Source: B1SED10-225 sp964501415
GTDB lineage: Bacteria > Bacillota_I > Bacilli_A > Izemoplasmatales > Izemoplasmataceae
Length of the DNA stretch: 64,000 nt
Direction of reading: 5' to 3'
Assembly (NCBI GenBank): GCA_964501415.1
Contig: CAZCSL010000002.1
Coordinates: forward strand, 62,001-126,000
In this document: positions 59,258 to 64,000 of the stretch, piece by piece
How positions within the stretch are numbered: position 1 is the first letter of the stretch
Layout of the letters: each line of letters starts with the position of its first letter
Position numbers and translations under genes: made by a program
The notes under the pieces: generated by a model
What the model was told of the DNA's origin: nothing
Seen by the model: the letters and a program-made list of their open reading frames with translations, nothing else
The model's database searches: none

Positions 59258-62200
59258 TTAAACCACTTTTTTGAAAGACCCTAACAGTAATGAGTAAAGA
59301 TAACCTTCAACCGGCTTATCACTAAGATTTTGAAGCGTATTCACATAGCCTTGTACTTGTTGTTCGTAAGCGGGTTTATCAATATTCTTTAATTTATAGT
59401 CTATAACCATGAAGCATGCTTTTGTCTCAACGATTAAATCAATGAAGCCTCGGACTTCTGTGTCTGAATCTTGATATACGAAGGGGTGTTCCTTATAAAC
59501 GCCAATCAGCGATTGATTTTTGATAAAAGGTTGGTTGAAAAACTTATGAATCAACGCTTTTTCTTCGTCTTCCAATGATAAAACTTCAAGCTGTTTTTCA
59601 ATAGACTCATTAAAATCAATGTGTTCTAAAACGTTATGCAGTAAATCACCATAAGCCATGGTACTCATCTCATCTAAACTTAAAAATGTTTGTGTGCTGT
59701 GAGAAAATGATTTAGATGATTGGTCTGTTACTGTAAAGGTTGGCTTTCGGTATTGTTTTGGCTGACTTTTAATAATAGGAATGCGTTTTTGTTCTGATTG
59801 GCTTTGGTAATGAATTTTATCTTGATAATCCAACGGCTCAAACGGCTTTTTAACCCACGTTAAATCATCATAGATAGCTTCAAACATATCGTAAAAGGAT
59901 GAAAACGTCGTTTTAGCAAAACCACTAAGCGGACCAATACTAGCTTTTTTAGGGGTTGGCATCAATACATGAACTTGATCAATAGCCCTAGTTAAAGCCA
60001 CATAAAGCAGCCTTAATCTTTCGCTGATGATGGCTTTTTTCTCGCTTTGTTTTTCAAGTTCGAACAAGAAATGTTTCACCAATCCCGCTTCGGTGTCGCT
60101 TTTCAATAAAAAGCCATAGTCTTTGTGAAAGGACGCTGCCATTTGATCTGTGAACCTAAACTCATTATAAAGGTGTGGCAAAATGACGATAGGAAACTGC
60201 AAGCCTTTGGCTTTGTGTATGCTCATCAAATGAACTGCATCTTGAGTGTGACCGCCTGAAGCTTGATGTTCTATATCTTCATCGGATTTAACCAGCTCAT
60301 CAAAGTACATTATAAATGCTTCTAAATCCAACCCCTCCAAAGATAGACTTTCCGCTAAATCACGCAATTTATCCAGTCGTTTTAAGGCGGGTTGTGTATG
60401 TTTTAAATGCGCCATCCTCGCTTCAATGGCCAAGGTTTCGATAACCTCATCCAAGATTTTTGGCAAGGGAAGCAAAGCAGCTTGATTGGCCAAAGTCTCA
60501 ATCGTTTCAAAGAAAGAGCCGAAGTCTTTATCGGTTTTTAGTTTGGCTAAGGTAAGGTTATGTTGTGTTTGTTTAATCCGGCTTATAAAAGCAAAGATTG
60601 TTTCATCATGACTATCAATAAGATATGAACGGGATACACTTAAAAAAGCGTGCATAAAGGTTTGCTCAAAACATTGCTTAGAAACGGCGTCAATCAATAC
60701 CAACACGTTTTTAAAAGCCATGATATCGTGGTTGTCCACAAAAGGCTCATCTTTATGGATTTTAAGAGGGATATTTTCTGATTCAAAAACTTCTTTGAAC
60801 ATGAGAAAATCACTACTTCGATCTATCAAAATAGCCATATCTCCATAGTTTAGCGGTCGATGTTGATTATCCTTGGTGAATCCTGGATGTTGCTGGATTA
60901 AATCCTTAATCAAATCAGCGATTTTAAAAGCTTCTAGTGTTTTGTCTTTAAAATCTTTGGGAAAATGCTTTTGCACCACTTCTTGATCATAAGTATGCAA
61001 GTGACCGCCATAGGGAAAGGTGATAGAGGGGTTAGTTTCAAGTTTATGATTGCCAAAATGAAGTTTTTGCGCTTCATCGTATGTTACGCCTCCAATGTTT
61101 TCATCCATAAGTAAAGAAAACACTTCATTGACGGCTTCAATTATCGGTTTTCTAGAGCGGAAATTTTCATTTAAATCAATGACTAAACCCTTTTTGTTTT
61201 GAATGAAGTCATCGTATTTTTTACTGAAGATCGCAACATCTGCATCTCTAAAACGGTAGATTGATTGCTTGATATCCCCAACCATATAAAGATTATTATT
61301 TGTAATAGTCTGCACAAAAGCTTCTTGCATCGGGTTGGTGTCCTGATACTCATCGATTAACAGCTCATCTATAGAACGGGTGACTTCATCACGTACCTCA
61401 GGAAATTGATTGAGAAGTTTCAAGGCCAAATTTGCGATACTCGCAAAATCAAAACGTTCTTTGTGGCGCTGCTTATCAAAGTAAGTTTTTTCAAAATCCG
61501 CTATTAATTCTAAGATGATGGGTAAATGTTTTGAAGAATCCATAAACCACTCAAAGTGTTGTGATTTGTCATATTTGAGACTTTCTTTTAAGGGTTTGAT
61601 GCTCTTATCGTTGATACGCTTTTTTTCGGCTTTGAAAAACGCCTTTTCATCTTCATCCATGTCTGGTTCGCCCGCGCGTTTTTGTAATCTGGGCATCTTA
61701 AATGTTTGCATTTTTGTTTGCAAAGTTTCATAGGAAATGGGGGTTTTAAGAAAGTCTAATGACGCAAGCGTTTCTTGTGCGACCCTTTGGATGACTGGGT
61801 CCTTAAAAGGGTATTGAGCCAAGTTATCAAAGGCCTCATAGATCGATTTTCCCCAATCAGATAACATCTGTTCATAGGTTTGAAATACGTTTTCAAAATG
61901 TGGTTTAGTAAAAAACGTTGTTAAGAATTGTGATTTGTTTTGAGCTAATGACGGACGTAAAGCCAATTGATTATAAAAATAGATGATGTGTTTTTTAAGC
62001 GTAGCGTCATCTTTGTGTGCATAAGCGTTTAAATAGCTTAAGAAATCGGGATTATCAGCTTCGTATTGCTCATTAAAAACTATATCGATGGTACGGATTT
62101 TTTCTATTTGGGCTTCGGCACTTTCCATGATTGACACCTGGTTTGATATTCCCAAATGATACCCACATTTTTTTACAAGATGTAGTGCGTATGCATCAAA

Positions 62201-62476
62201 CGTCTCTATATGGGCAATATCAAGTGCATCTAAGTCTATGTCATGGTTGGTTTTGATTAGTTTTTCTAAAATGCGGTCTTTCATTTCTTTGGCGGCTTTG
62301 TTGGTAAAGGTTAAAACCACCAGTCGTTCCACCGGGATGCCATGATTGATCAAATGTACAATGCGTTCAGTTAAAACAGCCGTTTTCCCAGAACCCGCAG
62401 CCGCGGAGACTAAAATATTTTGCGGTTTAGCTTCTATGGCCCGTTTTTGTGTATTGCTATACTCAATAGCCATCAT
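59258..62476 (-). CDS. addA: AddA helicase-nuclease subunit
   Basis: 3'-5' helicase and nuclease of AddAB, which resects double-strand breaks for recombination. The 1072 residues have Walker A SAAAGSGKTAVLTERIVHL (about 26-44), DEYQDTNPMQEAF, LNENFRSR, and HLMSIHKAKGLQFPIV; the C-terminal nuclease motif is GFIDLIVETKACFMVIDYKLKN. GAGGTG suits either adjacent ATG (62476 or 62473). The stop of addB overlaps. Confidence 0.96.
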   Translation of the reverse strand: MMAIEYSNTQKRAIEAKPQNILVSAAAGSGKTAVLTERIVHLINHGIPVERLVVLTFTNKAAKEMKDRILEKLIKTNHDIDLDALDIAHIETFDAYALHLVKKCGYHLGISNQVSIMESAEAQIEKIRTIDIVFNEQYEADNPDFLSYLNAYAHKDDATLKKHIIYFYNQLALRPSLAQNKSQFLTTFFTKPHFENVFQTYEQMLSDWGKSIYEAFDNLAQYPFKDPVIQRVAQETLASLDFLKTPISYETLQTKMQTFKMPRLQKRAGEPDMDEDEKAFFKAEKKRINDKSIKPLKESLKYDKSQHFEWFMDSSKHLPIILELIADFEKTYFDKQRHKERFDFASIANLALKLLNQFPEVRDEVTRSIDELLIDEYQDTNPMQEAFVQTITNNNLYMVGDIKQSIYRFRDADVAIFSKKYDDFIQNKKGLVIDLNENFRSRKPIIEAVNEVFSLLMDENIGGVTYDEAQKLHFGNHKLETNPSITFPYGGHLHTYDQEVVQKHFPKDFKDKTLEAFKIADLIKDLIQQHPGFTKDNQHRPLNYGDMAILIDRSSDFLMFKEVFESENIPLKIHKDEPFVDNHDIMAFKNVLVLIDAVSKQCFEQTFMHAFLSVSRSYLIDSHDETIFAFISRIKQTQHNLTLAKLKTDKDFGSFFETIETLANQAALLPLPKILDEVIETLAIEARMAHLKHTQPALKRLDKLRDLAESLSLEGLDLEAFIMYFDELVKSDEDIEHQASGGHTQDAVHLMSIHKAKGLQFPIVILPHLYNEFRFTDQMAASFHKDYGFLLKSDTEAGLVKHFLFELEKQSEKKAIISERLRLLYVALTRAIDQVHVLMPTPKKASIGPLSGFAKTTFSSFYDMFEAIYDDLTWVKKPFEPLDYQDKIHYQSQSEQKRIPIIKSQPKQYRKPTFTVTDQSSKSFSHSTQTFLSLDEMSTMAYGDLLHNVLEHIDFNESIEKQLEVLSLEDEEKALIHKFFNQPFIKNQSLIGVYKEHPFVYQDSDTEVRGFIDLIVETKACFMVIDYKLKNIDKPAYEQQVQGYVNTLQNLSDKPVEGYLYSLLLGSFKKVV

Positions 62477-64000
62477 GACACCTCACTTTTTAACTGTCCA
62501 AGCAGCTCTTCAAAATCAAAGCCTTTTTCTTTGACAACATCGGTTTCATCTTGATAACAGATATCCTTAAACGGGCAATGAGCGCAACTGACGTCTTGAC
62601 CATCAATGCGTTTAGGGTTGATTCTAAAATCGCCCTTTTCAATGGACTCAAATGCCGTTTGAAGTAAACTTTCTAAATGGGTGGTGATGCGGTTTAAATC
62701 CTTTGTGCCATAACGTTTGAAAGGTTTAGCAAAGTCCCCGTTTTTCGTAATTGAGAATCCTTGAATGAAGCGCTTATTCACATCGGGATCAAAGTGATTT
62801 AGTTTTTCTTTGTCTGCTAATGATATGCCTTGCAATCGATGCGCTTCAAAGGCAAGATTTTGCGGTGATTTTTTATCATGATACTCAAAGGGTTTGTGCA
62901 ATAACGTCTGTTCATAAAGACCTAAAATGGTGTCTGATTGATCGTTGGATTTGTAAAGTAAAGCATAAAACAAAAGCTGTGCACCAATGCCATAATAAGC
63001 GGTTTTAAGATTCAATGCTTTTTGGCCAGTTTTATAATCGATCAAAACCACATCGTTTGAGTCTTTGAAGGTTTTATCAATTTTGCCTTTTAAAGTGAAG
63101 AGATGCTTGTGTTGATAGTTTTTATCAAGACTCATTTCTCGCTTATGGACCGCAAAGTTAGTGGTTGCTTCTTGCTGTTTGATTTGGTGGAAAGCCTCTT
63201 TTAATTTTGGTTTAAGCAGCTTAAAAAACACTTGGGTTTTTTTGGGATACTGCCTTTTTTCAATAAGGGCTTCAATGCGTTCATCAACCCATGCTTCATC
63301 CCATTGATCGGCTTGTGTTTTGGTTTCCAATATATCATGGGCTAAGGTACCTAGATCCAAATAAAACGTCTCATCTATGGTATCCAGTTTCAAAAAATGT
63401 GATAACAAAAACCGAAATTGACACTTGAAAAAATCTTCTATTCTTGTCACACCAATTTGTGTTTTATTATTCAATAGCGATTCAAGGGTTTTTGCGTTAA
63501 GCCCTTTAAAGGTATGATCATGAATCTCAATATCATTTTTAAATTGTGGGTAGAGACTGGATAACATCTGACTTTTTTGATGATAAAGCTGATATTGATC
63601 AAAAGCCATTTTCACATTTAGCTTATCATCTAAGTAACTATAGACTTGTGCGTGGGCTAAATGTGGTTTTTGATAATTTGCGCCTATATCATCGATTAGA
63701 GGACTTTTATCATAAGGTTTATCTTCTACCTTAGTCGCGTAGGAAAAATGAAGGTTCTTAAATGCTTTTAGCCCCTTAAGGTAACGTAGTTTTTCTGCTT
63801 TATTGATGCTTAGATTCGACGGGTAATCTATGGTTTCTTTCAGTCTTTCATCAATAAAATCATGATTGGGCAATAATGTAGGTCTTAAGCCTTGAGCCAT
63901 ACCTAAGATAAACACCGTATCAACATGGTTTGGATCAAGGTCTTCATAAGTCGCATCTTCAATAGCACCCAAGGTTTTTTTCTTAGGCGCTTTGTGTTTT
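62473..64000 (-). CDS. addB: AddB helicase-like nuclease subunit, 5' end beyond the window
   Basis: Only the C-terminal ~509 codons are in the window and the frame is open to position 64000. It shows a nuclease motif GKIDKTFKDSNDVVLIDYKTG and the Fe-S staple cysteines: one in EDFFKCQFRFLL and three in CAHCPFKDIC near the end. addB-addA is the standard order, and the stop TGA overlaps the addA start. Confidence 0.92.
   Translation of the reverse strand, partial: KHKAPKKKTLGAIEDATYEDLDPNHVDTVFILGMAQGLRPTLLPNHDFIDERLKETIDYPSNLSINKAEKLRYLKGLKAFKNLHFSYATKVEDKPYDKSPLIDDIGANYQKPHLAHAQVYSYLDDKLNVKMAFDQYQLYHQKSQMLSSLYPQFKNDIEIHDHTFKGLNAKTLESLLNNKTQIGVTRIEDFFKCQFRFLLSHFLKLDTIDETFYLDLGTLAHDILETKTQADQWDEAWVDERIEALIEKRQYPKKTQVFFKLLKPKLKEAFHQIKQQEATTNFAVHKREMSLDKNYQHKHLFTLKGKIDKTFKDSNDVVLIDYKTGQKALNLKTAYYGIGAQLLFYALLYKSNDQSDTILGLYEQTLLHKPFEYHDKKSPQNLAFEAHRLQGISLADKEKLNHFDPDVNKRFIQGFSITKNGDFAKPFKRYGTKDLNRITTHLESLLQTAFESIEKGDFRINPKRIDGQDVSCAHCPFKDICYQDETDVVKEKGFDFEELLGQLKSEVS

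Noticed and set aside
1..64000. Mycoplasma-type genetic code with UGA as Trp
   Set aside because: Many genes end with TGA at their natural length (yqeG, yqeH, rsfS, arsC, addB) with ATGA coupling, and Trp is encoded by TGG throughout.
1..64000. CRISPR array, transposase, phage genes or replication origin
   Set aside because: No regularly spaced repeats, no DDE or serine recombinase motifs, no DnaA box cluster or dnaA/dnaN context was seen.

Overview
The window is a gene-dense, AT-rich bacterial chromosome segment of low-GC Gram-positive type (Bacillota / Mycoplasmatota side). Three observations support this: long blocks keep Bacillus subtilis gene order, two T-box leaders are present, and ribosome binding sites are strong AGGAGG-type. 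UGA is used as a stop in many genes (numerous ATGA and GTGA start/stop overlaps), so this is not the Mycoplasma code. The window has no cell-wall, sporulation or flagellar genes. With competence-type DNA uptake genes and a sparse version of each conserved cluster, it resembles deep-branching Mollicute-like lineages such as Acholeplasma or Izemoplasma relatives; that assignment is inference. A run of 10 Ns lies at 123-132.

Layout. (1) 1-733: truncated cvfB-type RNA-binding gene. (2) 878-1138 rpsT, then 1324-3447, a TPR-GAF-GGDEF diguanylate cyclase. (3) 3476-10889, minus strand: the yqeG-yqeH-yqeK-rsfS-yqeM-comEA-comEC-holA block, in which yqeK is fused to an acetyltransferase domain and nadD is absent. 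(4) 10985-22873, minus strand: a metallopeptidase, mtnN, greA, the tRNA wobble-uridine hydroxylation/methylation genes (trhP2, trhP1, trmR), a DUF1292 gene, ruvX, alaS with an alanine T-box, recD2 and a proline-type aminopeptidase. (5) 22905-25855: an AT-rich accessory segment bounded by exact 25-bp direct repeats, the right copy being the 3' end of a GltS-like transporter gene; it carries an orphan gene and an unusual pair of membrane-protein ORFs joined at an A7 frameshift site. (6) 25826-32206: transporter, PlsC-like acyltransferase, arsenic resistance operon (arsR-arsC-acr3), gap and spx. (7) 32436-37839: pepF, T-box-trpS, ptsH with a degenerate EIIB-like partner, GNAT, ppa, OsmC and two tRNA-Gly genes. 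(8) 37916-41897: rsmH, rpmF, yceD, tmcAL and mrp. (9) 41961-43929: a two-gene operon of a CarH-like B12-binding sensor and a diguanylate cyclase. (10) 44013-64000: MATE exporter, HTH-TPR regulator, nth-dnaD, rnc-plsX, recG, fakA, rpmB, thiN-rpe-rsgA, an ABC exporter, and addA with a truncated addB.

Most genes are housekeeping (translation, tRNA modification, ribosome assembly, recombination/repair, DNA uptake). The parts that look new are: the B12 sensor/c-di-GMP operon, whose sensor has the W-x9-EH and ExHxxG signatures of photoreceptive cobalamin domains; the repeat-bounded island with its apparent -1 frameshift; the YqeK-GNAT fusion; and the cysteine-less EIIB-like membrane protein translationally coupled to HPr.
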